64,000 nucleotides of DNA from Neptunicoccus sediminis (GCF_001719615.1 NZ_MDVX01000001.1:434001-498000); one strand, 5' to 3'; counted from the first letter of the stretch, positions 44,415-54,432 are shown. Notes: generated from the letters alone by a model not told the origin. Translations and numbers: made by a program.

Positions 44415-47400
44415 ATGACACAAGGCAAATGGGATTTCTGGATTGATCGCGGCGGCACGTTTACCGATCTGGTGGCACGGGACCCCGAGGGTGTGATCTC
44501 TACGCATAAGTTGTTGTCGGAAAACCCCGAAGCCTACCGCGATGCGGCGATTCAGGGCATTCGCGATTTTCTGGGGGTGTCCAAAGGCGGGCGGATTCCC
44601 AATGAAAAGATCAACACGGTCAAGATGGGTACAACCGTTGCGACCAACGCCCTGCTGGAACGCAAAGGCGATGCTACGGGTCTGCTGACCACCAAGGGCT
44701 TTCGCGATGCGCTGGCCATCGGGGATCAGGGCCGCAAGGATATTTTCGCCCAGAACATCATCAAACCCGAACTGCTTTATACCCAAGTGGAAGAGGTGAA
44801 CGAGCGTATTCGCGCAGACGGTACAGTTGAAACTGCTGCACAAGATGACGATATTCGCGCCGCCCTGCAAAAGATTTATGACAGCGGCATCCGCGCTGTG
44901 GCGATCGTGTTCATGCACGCCTATGCCTATCCCCAGCACGAAGAGCAGGCAGCGAAAATCGCGCGGGATGTCGGCTTTACACAGGTCTCGACCAGCCACG
45001 AAGTCTCTCCCTTGATGAAATTTGTCGGGCGCGGTGATACCACTGTGGTAGATGCCTATCTGTCACCAATTCTGCGCCGCTATGTGCAGCAGGTGGCGGA
45101 TGAACTGGGGCTGGATGAAAACAGCGAAACACGCCTGATGTTCATGATGTCCTCGGGCGGGCTGACGGCGGCGGACCGTTTTCAGGGCAAGGATGCCATC
45201 CTGTCCGGCCCTGCGGGTGGCGTTGTCGGCGCGGTTGAAACCTCGCGCCTAGCCGGATTTAACGAAATCATCGGCTTTGATATGGGCGGCACTTCTACAG
45301 ATGTGTCCCATTACGCGGGCGATCTGGAACGGGCCTTTGATACCGAAGTGGCCGGTGTGCGGATGCGCGCACCGATGATGCGGATTCATACGGTTGCAGC
45401 GGGCGGCGGGTCTATCCTGCATTACGAAAACAACCGCTATGTGGTTGGTCCGGACAGCGCAGGCGCGAACCCCGGACCGGCCTGTTACCGCCGTGGCGGG
45501 CCGCTGACGGTGACAGACGCCAACGTGATGGTGGGCAAACTGCAGGCGCAGAATTTCCCTGCGATCTTTGGCCCTGATCAGGACCAGCCGCTGGATGTCG
45601 AGGCGGTGAAGGCAAAGTTCGAAGCCCTGACCGAAGAAATTGGTGACGGGCGCAGCGCCGAAGAGGTCGCCGCGGGATTTCTTGCGATTGCCGTGGAAAA
45701 CATGGCCAATGCGATCAAGAAGATTTCGGTGCAGCGCGGCTATGACGTGACCCCCTATGCGCTGACCTGTTTTGGCGGCGCGGGCGGGCAGCATGCCTGT
45801 TCGGTGGCGGATGCGCTCGGCATGACGACGGTACATGTGCACCCCCATTCCGGCATTCTCAGCGCCTATGGCATGGGGCTGGCGGATATTCGCAGCACGC
45901 GCACGGCATCCATCGTAAAGCCGATGCTGGCGGAAAATCTGGATGCAGTGCAGGCCGAAGCCGAGGCACTGGCCACAGCGACAGAGGCGGAATTGCGCGA
46001 TCAGGGCGTGGATGCGCCCGAGACGGTGAAGCGGGTCCATCTGCGGTATGACGGGACGGACACGCCCTTGCAGGCGCTGCTCGGAGATGTGGAGTCCATG
46101 AAGGCGGAATTCGAGGCCGCCCATAAATCCCAGTTCGGGTTTGTCTATCCTGACAAGCAAATCGTCGTTGAGGCGATTGAGGTGGAAAGTGCTGGCGGCG
46201 GGGCCGCGATTGACGAGCCTGCACAGAAAGAAACAGAGACGCACGCCGAGGCGAGCGGCCAGACACGGCTGTTCTCTGGTACCAGCTGGCACGATGCAGG
46301 CGTCTATAAGGACCGCGCCGCGCTGACACCCGGACAGGTTATTCCCGGCCCGGCGCTGATTGTGGAGCCACACCAGACCATCGTTGTAGAGCCCGGTTGG
46401 GAAGGGCGGATCACCCGCCACGACCATATCGTTCTGAAGCGGGTAGAGGCATTGCCCTCTGCCCATGCCATCGGTACCACCGCCGATCCGGTGATGCTGG
46501 AGGTGTTCAACAATCTGTTCATGTCCATTGCCGAACAGATGGGGCTGACCCTGCAAAACACTGCCTATTCGGTGAATATCAAGGAACGGCTCGATTTTTC
46601 CTGCGCGGTGTTTGCAGCCGACGGGTCTTTGGTGGCCAATGCGCCTCATATGCCGGTGCATCTGGGGTCTATGGATCGCTCGGTTGAAAGCATCATCAAG
46701 CAGAACAAGGGTAAGATCCGCCCCGGCGATGTATTCTGTCTGAACGCGCCCTATAACGGCGGCACGCACCTGCCGGATATCACCACGGTGACACCGGTGT
46801 TTGATGACGCGGGCAAGGAGATCCTGTTCTACACAGCCTCGCGCGGGCATCACGCGGATGTGGGCGGCACGGCGCCCGGCTCCATGACGCCACTGGCGAC
46901 CAATGTGGATGAAGAAGGCGTGCTGTTTGACAATTTCCTGATCGTGGATCAGGGGGAATTCCGCGAAGAAGCCCTGTTGCATCTGCTGACGGATCACAAA
47001 TACCCTTGTCGCAATCCTTATCAGAACGTGGCCGACCTGAAGGCGCAAATCGCGTCCGAGCAGATGGGCGCGCGGGAATTACGCAAGATGGTGCAGCACT
47101 TCGGGCTGGACGTGGTGCAGGCCTATATGAAGCACGTGCAGGACAATGCCGAGGAAAGCGTGCGCCGCGTGATCGACGCGCTGCATGACAGCAGCTTTGA
47201 GACCCACACCGATCAGGGGGCGGTGATTAAGGTTGCCATTTCCGTGGACAAGGAAAAGCGCGAGGCCACGGTGGATTTCACCGGAACCTCTCCCCAGCAG
47301 GGCACCAACTTTAACGCGCCGGAACCTGTGACCCGTGCGGCAGTGCTTTATGCCTTCCGCGTGATGGTGCAGGGCAATATCCCGATGAACGCGGGCTGTC

Positions 47401-48011
47401 TGCGCCCTATCAACATCATAATCCCCGATGATTGCATGCTGCGCCCGAAATACCCTGCGGCTGTGGTGGCGGGGAATGTGGAAACCTCGCAAGGGGTGAC
47501 AAACACGCTGATGGCCGCTTTGGGCGTTATGTCCAACAGTCAGGGCACGATGAACAATCTGACCTTTGGCAATGACACCCACCAGTATTACGAGACGATT
47601 TGTTCCGGTGCGCCAGCGGGGAACGGATTTAACGGCACGGATGCGGTGCAGGTGCATATGACCAACAGCCGTATGACCGACCCTGAAATTCTGGAGTTCC
47701 GCTTTCCGGTGCATCTGGAGGAATTTGTCATTCGCGAAGGCACCGGCGGCAAGGGAAAATGGCACGGCGGCAACGGCACACGGCGCACCGTGCGCTTCCT
47801 TGAAGAAATGGAAATGGCGATCCTGTCGGGCAACCGGCAGAACCGTCCCAAAGGGATCAAGGGCGGTGAAGACGGCTTAAGCGGCAAAACCGAAGTGCGG
47901 CGTCAAGACGGCAGCATCGAGATGCTGAACGGCTGTGACCAAACCGTTTTGAAACCGGGTGAGGCCGTCATCGTGACCACACCAACACCGGGTGGATACG
48001 GCGCGGCCTAG
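44415..48011 (+). CDS. 5-oxoprolinase/hydantoinase, fused HyuA-HyuB type
   Basis: A 1198-residue fusion. The N-terminal half is a hydantoinase A/oxoprolinase domain with the ASKHA ATP-binding signatures [24 protein letters not shown] and [14 protein letters not shown]; the C-terminal half (from about 690) is a hydantoinase B domain with [11 protein letters not shown] and an HHADVGG zinc-type segment. This layout matches ATP-dependent 5-oxoprolinases, which open 5-oxo-L-proline to L-glutamate; some relatives act on hydantoins. The enzyme is cytoplasmic. The ATG at 44415 follows GGGG. Expression is probably controlled by the divergent MarR-type protein. Substrate among 5-oxoproline, hydantoins and other lactams is not certain. 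Confidence 0.88.
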   Translation: MTQGKWDFWIDRGGTFTDLVARDPEGVISTHKLLSENPEAYRDAAIQGIRDFLGVSKGGRIPNEKINTVKMGTTVATNALLERKGDATGLLTTKGFRDALAIGDQGRKDIFAQNIIKPELLYTQVEEVNERIRADGTVETAAQDDDIRAALQKIYDSGIRAVAIVFMHAYAYPQHEEQAAKIARDVGFTQVSTSHEVSPLMKFVGRGDTTVVDAYLSPILRRYVQQVADELGLDENSETRLMFMMSSGGLTAADRFQGKDAILSGPAGGVVGAVETSRLAGFNEIIGFDMGGTSTDVSHYAGDLERAFDTEVAGVRMRAPMMRIHTVAAGGGSILHYENNRYVVGPDSAGANPGPACYRRGGPLTVTDANVMVGKLQAQNFPAIFGPDQDQPLDVEAVKAKFEALTEEIGDGRSAEEVAAGFLAIAVENMANAIKKISVQRGYDVTPYALTCFGGAGGQHACSVADALGMTTVHVHPHSGILSAYGMGLADIRSTRTASIVKPMLAENLDAVQAEAEALATATEAELRDQGVDAPETVKRVHLRYDGTDTPLQALLGDVESMKAEFEAAHKSQFGFVYPDKQIVVEAIEVESAGGGAAIDEPAQKETETHAEASGQTRLFSGTSWHDAGVYKDRAALTPGQVIPGPALIVEPHQTIVVEPGWEGRITRHDHIVLKRVEALPSAHAIGTTADPVMLEVFNNLFMSIAEQMGLTLQNTAYSVNIKERLDFSCAVFAADGSLVANAPHMPVHLGSMDRSVESIIKQNKGKIRPGDVFCLNAPYNGGTHLPDITTVTPVFDDAGKEILFYTASRGHHADVGGTAPGSMTPLATNVDEEGVLFDNFLIVDQGEFREEALLHLLTDHKYPCRNPYQNVADLKAQIASEQMGARELRKMVQHFGLDVVQAYMKHVQDNAEESVRRVIDALHDSSFETHTDQGAVIKVAISVDKEKREATVDFTGTSPQQGTNFNAPEPVTRAAVLYAFRVMVQGNIPMNAGCLRPINIIIPDDCMLRPKYPAAVVAGNVETSQGVTNTLMAALGVMSNSQGTMNNLTFGNDTHQYYETICSGAPAGNGFNGTDAVQVHMTNSRMTDPEILEFRFPVHLEEFVIREGTGGKGKWHGGNGTRRTVRFLEEMEMAILSGNRQNRPKGIKGGEDGLSGKTEVRRQDGSIEMLNGCDQTVLKPGEAVIVTTPTPGGYGAA

Positions 48012-48349
48012 GCTGATTTCGACAGAAAACCAAAGGGAGAGGCGGCGGATGCTGCCTTTCCCTAAGATTAATTTCAGCAGGCGCGGTTTCCTTTTTATCG
48101 CCGTGAGACACGCTGTTTTTATGGCTAAGTAACTGGCACAAAGGGTTTTTGTGATCCTTGCAGCCATCGCTTGGGTTAATAATAACCGTCGCAATTGCGT
48201 TTGGTTCACAGGCTCACGGTTACGTGATGGAATAATTTGTGATCCAGAATGGCCCAGCCCCCGTAACCCTTCTACGCGGTTGACGTAAGGTTATCTCGTC
48301 ACCCCGTCGCCTTTCCACTTCCGGAGAGGCGCTTATTGGGAGGGTACTT
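48012..48349. other. Intergenic region with hairpin and promoter, upstream of the DUF4331 gene
   Basis: 338 bp without a gene. A 10-bp stem with one mismatch (AGGGAGAGGC with GCCTTTCCCT, 48034-48063) follows the oxoprolinase; it lacks a T-run. The distal part holds an ECF-type promoter candidate at 48240-48266. Confidence 0.6.
48240..48266 (+). promoter_or_regulatory. ECF11 (RpoE-ChrR)-like promoter candidate
   Basis: TGATCC, an 18-base spacer, then TAA(C). This resembles the TGATCC-N18-TA pattern described for the singlet-oxygen sigma factor RpoE (with anti-sigma ChrR) of Rhodobacter and relatives. It ends 83 bp before the DUF4331 start codon. The match is to remembered consensus; a genome-wide model would be needed to test it. 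Confidence 0.4.
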
Positions 48350-49900
48350 ATGAAAATGAAACGATATTTCTTGGCCAGAGGGCTGGCCGCATCGGCACTG
48401 GCCTTGTCCGTGGGAATGGTTGCGCATGGCGCATCACACCGCGAAGCGCCAATGATCACAAAAATGCCCAAGGTGGACGCAACAGATTTTTATATGTTCC
48501 GCTCTTATGAAAGAGGCCGGAAGGATTATGTCACCTTCATTGCAAACTACCAACCGCTACAGGCCCCCTATGGTGGTCCCAACTATTTCACTATGGATGA
48601 AAATGCGGTTTATGAAATCCACATCGACAATGACGGCGATGCCAAGGAAGACCTGAGCTTTCAGTTCCGCTTTAGCAATACGTTGGTGAAGAATGGCCGT
48701 CACATCCGCGTGCCCGTCGGGGATAAAAAGCTGGCGGTGCCCCTGCGCGCTGTGGGTCCGGTCTCTGCGGCCAATACTGCAAATCTGGGCGAGCACGAAA
48801 CCTATACCCTGACTATGAAGCGGGGGCACCGGTCCCGTGGCAAAAGCAAATCCCTGCGCTCTGCTTCGGGGATGACAGAGTTCACCAAGCCGCTCGACAA
48901 TGTGGGGAACAAGACGATCCCCGATTACGATGCCTATGCGAACAGCTACATCTATGACTTCAAAATTCCGGGTTGCAAGAAAGACGGTCGCGTTTTTGCC
49001 GGACAACGGGCCGAAGCCTTTGCTGTCAATTTGGGTGAGATTTTCGATCTCGTGAACCTTGTGCCACTGGATGGAGAATCCTTCCCCGGTGGTATTATGC
49101 AATCGCGTGAAAACGATGATCTGGTTGGAAAGGCAAATGTGACCTCGTTGGCGATTGAAGTTCCGACGCAATGTATCACCAAAGACGACGAGCCGGTGAT
49201 CGGCGCATGGACCACGGCCAGCGTTTACGGTCCGACAACCAAAGGCACCCCTGCGAAAATGCAGCAGGTGTCCCGTCTGTCCAACCCGCTGGTGAATGAA
49301 GTTGTCATCGGTCTGCCGGATAAGGATAAATTCAACGGCTCCAAGCCAAAACATGACAAACAGTTCGCGAAATATGTGACCAACCCGACACTGCCATTCC
49401 TGCTGGACGCCCTGTTCCGCGATGCGGTCGGTGCAGAAGGTGACATCGCGCCGTCGAACTTTCCCCGTCAGGATCTGGTGACAGCCTTCCTGACCGGCTT
49501 TCCGGGATTTAATCAGCCCGCTGGTGTGGTCGGATCCGAGATGATGCGCCTGAATACAGCCGTAGACCCGACATGGCGGAACCGCCAGCACCCTTACGGT
49601 GTGGTTGCCGAAGATCTGGCCGGCTTCCCGAATGGTCGTCGTCCCGGTGATGATGTGGTGGATATTGCGCTGCGTGTGATGATGGGTGCTTTGTGCCATC
49701 CGGTGCCGCTGGGTGCGGAATTGGGTGTTGAAGGTGCGGTCGAGGACGAAGAGAGCGATCTGATCAATCTGGGCCTGTGTGATCCCGAAGATGCGCCGGT
49801 TGGCAATGCGCCGTTCACCGATGGTGCGCCGATCAGTGCAGCCGAATTGCAGAATGTGTTCCCATACCTGAACACACCACTGGCCGGTTCTCCGAACTGA
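48350..49900 (+). CDS. DUF4331 domain-containing exported protein
   Basis: A 516-residue protein with a signal peptide (MKMKRYFLARGLAASALALS, cleavage after HGA) followed immediately by SHREAPMI, the conserved start of the mature DUF4331 domain. Later segments DATDFYMFRSYE and VYEIHIDNDGDAKEDLSFQF are typical of this family, which has no known function. Some members are found near ECF sigma factor and oxidative-stress genes. It has a strong GGGAGGG ribosome-binding site and its own terminator, so it is a single-gene unit. The ECF-type promoter upstream suggests a stress-induced periplasmic protein. Confidence 0.85.
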   Translation: MKMKRYFLARGLAASALALSVGMVAHGASHREAPMITKMPKVDATDFYMFRSYERGRKDYVTFIANYQPLQAPYGGPNYFTMDENAVYEIHIDNDGDAKEDLSFQFRFSNTLVKNGRHIRVPVGDKKLAVPLRAVGPVSAANTANLGEHETYTLTMKRGHRSRGKSKSLRSASGMTEFTKPLDNVGNKTIPDYDAYANSYIYDFKIPGCKKDGRVFAGQRAEAFAVNLGEIFDLVNLVPLDGESFPGGIMQSRENDDLVGKANVTSLAIEVPTQCITKDDEPVIGAWTTASVYGPTTKGTPAKMQQVSRLSNPLVNEVVIGLPDKDKFNGSKPKHDKQFAKYVTNPTLPFLLDALFRDAVGAEGDIAPSNFPRQDLVTAFLTGFPGFNQPAGVVGSEMMRLNTAVDPTWRNRQHPYGVVAEDLAGFPNGRRPGDDVVDIALRVMMGALCHPVPLGAELGVEGAVEDEESDLINLGLCDPEDAPVGNAPFTDGAPISAAELQNVFPYLNTPLAGSPN

Positions 49901-49939
49901 TCCGGTGTTGAGGCGCCCTGTTTAGGGTCTGAAATAACA

Positions 49940-49971
49940 AAGCGCTCCGTTGTATTCGGGGCGCTTCTTTT
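49940..49971 (+). terminator. Intrinsic terminator after the DUF4331 gene
   Basis: AAGCGCTCC pairs with GGGGCGCTT (one T-G pair) across a 9-base loop, followed by CTTTTG. It lies 39 bp past the stop codon. Confidence 0.8.
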
Positions 49972-50049
49972 GTATGTGGAATCGTTGAGTTTGAGGTTGG
50001 GATTACCAAGGTGTTTGATTTTATGGGTAAAAATGTATGACCCTGCAAA

Positions 50050-50119
50050 TATGAAGCGTCATATATGAAGCGTGTAGTAAGACGCGTGTTGTATGAAGCT
50101 TCTTATATGAAGCTTCATG
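50050..50119. repeat. Tandem array of five 14-bp units
   Basis: Units start at 50050, 50064, 50078, 50092 and 50106 with an exact 14-bp period. Four begin TATGAAGC; the third is diverged (TAAGACGC). Units 4 and 5 contain the 8-bp palindrome GAAGCTTC. The array lies in the convergent gap between the DUF4331 gene and the LacI-type gene, so it is downstream of both. It is not a CRISPR array (no spacers). The remaining gap to 50226 shows no gene. Confidence 0.75.
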
Positions 50120-50226
50120 ATTAAGGTTTTGGAAAGGTTTAAGGGTTTCTCCAGTTAACGGGACGCCGGAAGACTAATCACCCGCCTATCGCTGGTACTT
50201 TCGGAAATAGGCTTGGAGCCATTGCG

Positions 50227-51249
50227 CTAACCCGCCCATCCCTTCGGTGCAGGGGCCGATCCGCGCACGATCAGGGGGCCGGCGATCTTGATATTCGCGA
50301 CCGGAGCTTCGCCAGTGGCAATCGCATTCATCAAAACTTTAACGGTTTCCTCCACCATCCGGCCGGTGCGCTGGCGTACGGTTGTCAGGCTGTAACCGGC
50401 CCAGACCGCTGGCGGCACATCGTCGTAACCGACAAGGATGACATCGCCCGGAACAGTCAGGTGCAGTTCGCTGCGCAGCACGTCCATTACAGTGAAAGCC
50501 ATGTGATCATTGGCCACAAAAACAGCATCCGGATGGCGCGGCGTTGAAAACATGGCGAGCGCGGCGGCGCGGGTCTCTTGCGTGTTGAAATTCCCAACAG
50601 TGCGGCTGGAAACCTCCCGTCCGGCGGCGTTCAAACCGTCAAGGAAACCGGCCTCGCGATCCCGCTGTGTTGATGCGCCTTCAAACCCTGCAATATACCC
50701 GATCCGTTCGGGGTGGTGGGCTGCAAGAAACCGCGCGATCTCTTTGCCGCCTGCGTAATTGTCGGCCGTGACGCTGGTCAGGTTCTCGCCAGCCTGCGAG
50801 CGGTTGAAAAACACCAGCGGAATGCCCTCGTCCCGACAGCGCCCCGCCAGATCGGATGACAGCGGCACAGAGGCGGCCACAATGGCATCCACTTGATAAT
50901 CCAGCATTTCGTCCACCACCCGTTCAATGTCTTTCGTGGTGTCCGACGCCATGAAAACCATAACGTGATAGCCTTCTTCCTTCAGCGCATTGGACAACTT
51001 TTGCAGGGCGACTGGGTAGAAATAATTGTCAAGATAGGCCACCACTAACCCGACAATACGCGAGCGCCCCGTGATCAGCGAGCGCGCCAGAACATTGGGC
51101 CGGTAGCCGAGTTCTTTTGCCGCCTTTCGGACTTTGTCGATGGTTTTCTGGCTTGCCGAAGCGCCTTTTGTAAACACGCGGCTGACGGCAGATTGGGACA
51201 CGCCTGCGCGTTTTGCAACGTCGAGGGATGTAATCTTGTCGTTTGGCAT
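50227..51249 (-). CDS. LacI-family transcriptional regulator
   Basis: A 340-residue regulator. N-terminal helix-turn-helix and hinge helix (TSLDVAKRAGVSQSAVSRVFTKG, LGYRPNVLARSLITGRS) precede a periplasmic-binding-protein-like effector domain (IVGLVVAYLDNYFYPVAL, VILVGYDDVP). LacI regulators usually repress nearby sugar or carbon-source genes. The adjacent SDR gene upstream on the same strand is a candidate target. No ligand can be predicted. Confidence 0.92.
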   Translation of the reverse strand: MPNDKITSLDVAKRAGVSQSAVSRVFTKGASASQKTIDKVRKAAKELGYRPNVLARSLITGRSRIVGLVVAYLDNYFYPVALQKLSNALKEEGYHVMVFMASDTTKDIERVVDEMLDYQVDAIVAASVPLSSDLAGRCRDEGIPLVFFNRSQAGENLTSVTADNYAGGKEIARFLAAHHPERIGYIAGFEGASTQRDREAGFLDGLNAAGREVSSRTVGNFNTQETRAAALAMFSTPRHPDAVFVANDHMAFTVMDVLRSELHLTVPGDVILVGYDDVPPAVWAGYSLTTVRQRTGRMVEETVKVLMNAIATGEAPVANIKIAGPLIVRGSAPAPKGWAG

Positions 51250-51265
51250 GCGCTTGCCCTTTTTA

Positions 51266-51288
51266 TGAGTATTTCGGGAACATTGAAG
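51266..51288 (+). repeat. Short interspersed repeat, TATTT-GGAACATTGAAG variant, copy B
   Basis: TGAGTATTTCGGGAACATTG plus AAG, differing from copy A by two bases. It lies between the SDR stop codon and the LacI-type gene start. Confidence 0.6.
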
Positions 51289-51294
51289 AGAGGG

Positions 51295-52059
51295 TCAGTC
51301 TGCGGTCCACCCCCCGTCGATCAGTAGGGAACTGCCGGTGATCAGGGCGGCGGCGTCCGAGGCGAGGAAGACTGTGGCGCCCATGATGTCCTCTACCTCT
51401 CCGATGCGCCCGAGTTTGATCTTGTCTTCGATCCAGGCCACCAGTTCGGGGCGTTTGAAGGTTTGTTCTGTCAGCGGGGTGCGGATGAAGGTGGGGCAGA
51501 TGGTGTTGACGCGGATTCCATGTGGGCCCCATTCGATCGCTTGGGCCTTGGTGTAGCCTTCGACCGCATGTTTGGAGCCGCAATAAACCGCCCGTTCCTG
51601 TCCGCCCACGTGGGCCATTTGCGACGAAATCTGGATAATGGAGCCGGGTTTGCCGGCTGCGATCAATCCTTTTGCGACAGCTTGCGCCAGAAAATAGGCG
51701 CCCTTTGCGTTGAGGTCGGTCATCGCGTCGAAATCGGCTTCGGTTGTCTCGAGCGCCGGCGCGTGGCGCGCAAATCCGGCGGAATTAACCAGAATGTCAA
51801 AGGGGCCGCTTTGTGCCACATGCGCCTGTGTCGCCGCCACATCCGCCACGTCCAGCGCCAGAGTGTCCACCTGCCAGCCTTCGCTGCGCATCTTATGCGC
51901 TGCATCTTCCATCCGCGCGGTTTTTCGCGCCGCAAGGGTGACATGCGCCCCGTGTTCTGCCAAGGCCACCGCGCAGCCCAAGCCGATGCCGGATGTGCCT
52001 CCGGTCACAAGGGCGCGTTTTCCGTCCAATCTGAAACTCGGGGTGCGGGGCAGGGTCAT
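51295..52059 (-). CDS. Short-chain dehydrogenase/reductase (classical SDR)
   Basis: A 254-residue NAD(P)-dependent oxidoreductase. The cofactor motif TGGTSGIG is at residues 19-26, the NSAG motif in ILVNSAGFA, the catalytic serine in IIQISSQMAHVG and YxxxK in AVYCGSKHA; the C-terminus ends GGWTAD. It oxidises an alcohol or reduces a ketone, probably of a sugar acid or polyol, by analogy with SDRs next to LacI regulators. It starts at ATG 52059, 11 bp after the stop of the M15-like gene. Confidence 0.9.
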   Translation of the reverse strand: MTLPRTPSFRLDGKRALVTGGTSGIGLGCAVALAEHGAHVTLAARKTARMEDAAHKMRSEGWQVDTLALDVADVAATQAHVAQSGPFDILVNSAGFARHAPALETTEADFDAMTDLNAKGAYFLAQAVAKGLIAAGKPGSIIQISSQMAHVGGQERAVYCGSKHAVEGYTKAQAIEWGPHGIRVNTICPTFIRTPLTEQTFKRPELVAWIEDKIKLGRIGEVEDIMGATVFLASDAAALITGSSLLIDGGWTAD

Positions 52060-52069
52060 GGTCTGGTCC

Positions 52070-52747
52070 TTATGGTTCGTCTGTGTCTCGCCGCCAGCGC
52101 TTGGGCAGCGGGGGGTAGGTGATGCCGCGGAAGGGCGGAAAGTCGGCGTATCTCTTTTGGCGCTGGGCCTTTGGTTCGGCAGGCTCCGCACCGCTGGCCA
52201 GCAGCCTGCCTTTCGGCGCGATGTAGCTGAGTATCCGTCCTTGAGGATTTTCCCGCCAGGTCAGGTTCAGCGCGGCGAGTTTCGGGAAGAAGTATTGTTC
52301 GTGATAATTCAGGTGATCGTGAATCCAATAGGCCAGATCATGCCAGTCGCGGCCTTGATCGTATTGGTCGGCAAACCACGGAATGACGATGGTTGCGCAC
52401 GCACCCCTGTTGCCGTGGCGGTCCGTCCGCTCCCAGATCCGCGCGGCACCGTTGGCGTCATTGCGGGCGCAGTTCAGTTTGTGGTCGTTGCCAAATTTGT
52501 TCAGAACCGCAGAGCGGTAGCCCGAGCGGATCGCAATCGGCCCGAAGGTTTCGACCAGCGGATCCAGCAGGGTTTGCGCCAGCGCCTTGCCCGCTGCAAC
52601 CACCGCGTCGGGATTTTCCGGTATGTTGGGGATGCCGTAAAAGGCGCTGATCTCGGAATGCATGAAATCGCGCAAGAAGAAATAGCGCGACAGGCGGGTG
52701 CGCCCCAGCGTTTCAAGAGACCACATGGATTTCGGGGTCTGTCGCAC
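52070..52747 (-). CDS. Hypothetical protein resembling M15 peptidases but with an altered metal motif
   Basis: A 225-residue protein with no signal peptide. The GTG at 52747 is chosen because AGGAG sits six bases upstream; longer frames have no such site. The central FGPIAIRSGYRSAVLNKFG resembles the R-S-G-Y-R segment of D-alanyl-D-alanine peptidases (M15), and the C-terminal half is H- and Y-rich (WHDLAYWIHDHLNYHEQYFFP). The S-x-H-x-x-G-x-A-x-D zinc motif of that family is not present in standard form; the equivalent stretch reads CARNDANGAARIW. It may be an inactive or re-tasked relative. It precedes the SDR gene in the same direction. Confidence 0.55.
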   Translation of the reverse strand: MRQTPKSMWSLETLGRTRLSRYFFLRDFMHSEISAFYGIPNIPENPDAVVAAGKALAQTLLDPLVETFGPIAIRSGYRSAVLNKFGNDHKLNCARNDANGAARIWERTDRHGNRGACATIVIPWFADQYDQGRDWHDLAYWIHDHLNYHEQYFFPKLAALNLTWRENPQGRILSYIAPKGRLLASGAEPAEPKAQRQKRYADFPPFRGITYPPLPKRWRRDTDEP

Positions 52748-52966
52748 GGTTTCTCCTCTCTCGCGCACCAGAGACCCTCCACTGACTGCCGGCGGCGCGA
52801 CTGTTGTGCCAAGCCTAAAGCGGGGCGGGGCGATAGCGCAAAAGAATAATGCAATCGAATGCAGAATAACGCAGCCGTGGACCGCGAAGCGGCGGCAGTT
52901 CCTTTTGCGGTGGACAGATTTGTTCAGTCTTTGCACAGTTGGCCGGAATATCAGGAGGGATAGACA

Positions 52967-54400
52967 ATGGCTGAATTCACCGGACCGGAGCTTTGCGCGA
53001 AATCTGCACGCGAGGTGGTGAGACTGTTGAAGCGCAAGGAGGTGTCTTCAAAGGAGCTTCTGGATGCGGCTTATGCGCGGATTGATGCGGTGGGACCGGC
53101 AATTAACGCGACTGTCACCCAGTGCCGCGACCGGGCCTATGCGCAGGCAGAAACCGCCGGAAACGCCGATCAGAGCGATCCGGGTTGGCTGGGCGGCTTG
53201 CCTGTCGGGATCAAAGACCTGAACGAAGTGGGCGGCGTTGTCACCACGATGGGGTCTCTGGGGATGAAGGATTATGTGTCTCCGGTGAGCAGTCCTTTGG
53301 TCGAGATGATGGAAAACCGCGGCGCGGTGATCACCGGAAAGACCAACACACCGGAGTTTGGTGCAGGCGGGAATACCTTTAACGAGGTGTTCGGATACAC
53401 GCGCAACCCTTGGGACACCCGCAAGAACGCAGGCGGGTCTTCTGGCGGTGCGGCGGCTTCGCTGGCGGCGGGGGAAACATGGCTGAGTTCCGGTTCCGAT
53501 CTGGCCGGATCTTTGCGCACGCCCGCTGGCTATTGCGGAGTTTGCGGGTTCCGCGCGACACCGGGACGTGCGGGCGGTGGTCCGGGTCCGGCGGGTTTCT
53601 TGAACGAGGGGATCAACGGGCCTATGGCGCGGGACGTAGAGGATGTGGCGCTATTTCTTGATGCGATGACGGGGTTTGATCCGCGAATGCCGATCAGCCT
53701 GCACGCGCCGGAGGTTCCGTTTCAGCAAGCGGTCCGGCAGGAAAAGAAAAACATCCGCATTGCCTTTAGTCCCGATCAAGGGGGCTTTGCGCCGGTTGAG
53801 CGGGAAGTGCGCGATATTCTCTCCGGTGCGATGCAGACTGCCGAAGGCGCGGCGATGCGGGTGGAAGAAGCCTGCCCCGAGATGCCTGCCCTTTATGATA
53901 CTTATGTTGCCTTGCGCGGCATGCATTACGGCGCGGTCAACAATTTTGTGCCTGATGAGGTGAAACAGCATTTCAAACGCACCCTGCGGGAGAATATCGA
54001 CGTGGGGGTGAAACAGACCAGCCATGACATTTATCTCGCACAGCGCGGGCGCACCGAAGTCTATCACCAAATGCGCGAGTTTCTGGCGGATCACGATGTG
54101 CTGGCGATCCCTGTTGTGGGGCTGGAACCCACTTTGGTGGAGCAGGAATATCCGACAGTTGTAGACGGTCAGGAGCTGAGCGATTACGTAGACTGGCTGC
54201 GGTTTTCCTTCCTTGCCACGACGGCCGCGCTGCCTGCGCTGGCGCTGCCTGCGGGCTTTACCAAATCCGGTATGCCGATTGGCATTCAACTGGTTGGGCC
54301 GCCCAAAGGGGATGCTTTGGTCTTGCAAGTCGGGCTGGCGCTGGAGCGGGCTTTGAACCTGCCCAAAGGTCCGATTGATCCGAATGTCCGGCATGTCTGA
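52967..54400 (+). CDS. Amidase (amidase signature family)
   Basis: A 477-residue amidase. The Ser-cisSer-Lys triad is intact: K83 in LPVGIKDLN, S158 in AGGSSGGAA and the nucleophile S182 in GSDLAGSLRTP. The family hydrolyses a wide range of amides; no substrate specificity is readable. No signal peptide is present, so it is cytoplasmic. The stop codon overlaps the start of a short interspersed repeat (54398-54420). The ATG at 52967 follows AGGAGG. Confidence 0.9.
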   Translation: MAEFTGPELCAKSAREVVRLLKRKEVSSKELLDAAYARIDAVGPAINATVTQCRDRAYAQAETAGNADQSDPGWLGGLPVGIKDLNEVGGVVTTMGSLGMKDYVSPVSSPLVEMMENRGAVITGKTNTPEFGAGGNTFNEVFGYTRNPWDTRKNAGGSSGGAAASLAAGETWLSSGSDLAGSLRTPAGYCGVCGFRATPGRAGGGPGPAGFLNEGINGPMARDVEDVALFLDAMTGFDPRMPISLHAPEVPFQQAVRQEKKNIRIAFSPDQGGFAPVEREVRDILSGAMQTAEGAAMRVEEACPEMPALYDTYVALRGMHYGAVNNFVPDEVKQHFKRTLRENIDVGVKQTSHDIYLAQRGRTEVYHQMREFLADHDVLAIPVVGLEPTLVEQEYPTVVDGQELSDYVDWLRFSFLATTAALPALALPAGFTKSGMPIGIQLVGPPKGDALVLQVGLALERALNLPKGPIDPNVRHV

Positions 54401-54420
54401 GTATTTTTGGAACATTGAAA
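54398..54420 (+). repeat. Short interspersed repeat, TATTTTTGGAACATTGAAA variant, copy C
   Basis: Identical to copy A except for the last base. Its first three bases are the TGA stop codon of the amidase gene. Confidence 0.6.
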
Positions 54421-54432
54421 CTGGGGCGTATC

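Noticed and set aside
45249-47048. 599-codon open frame on the minus strand
   Set aside because: Antisense to the oxoprolinase fusion, with no domain and a composition rich in H, R and G as expected for a shadow frame.
50050-50119. CRISPR array
   Set aside because: Direct 14-bp units abut each other with no spacers and no cas genes are nearby.
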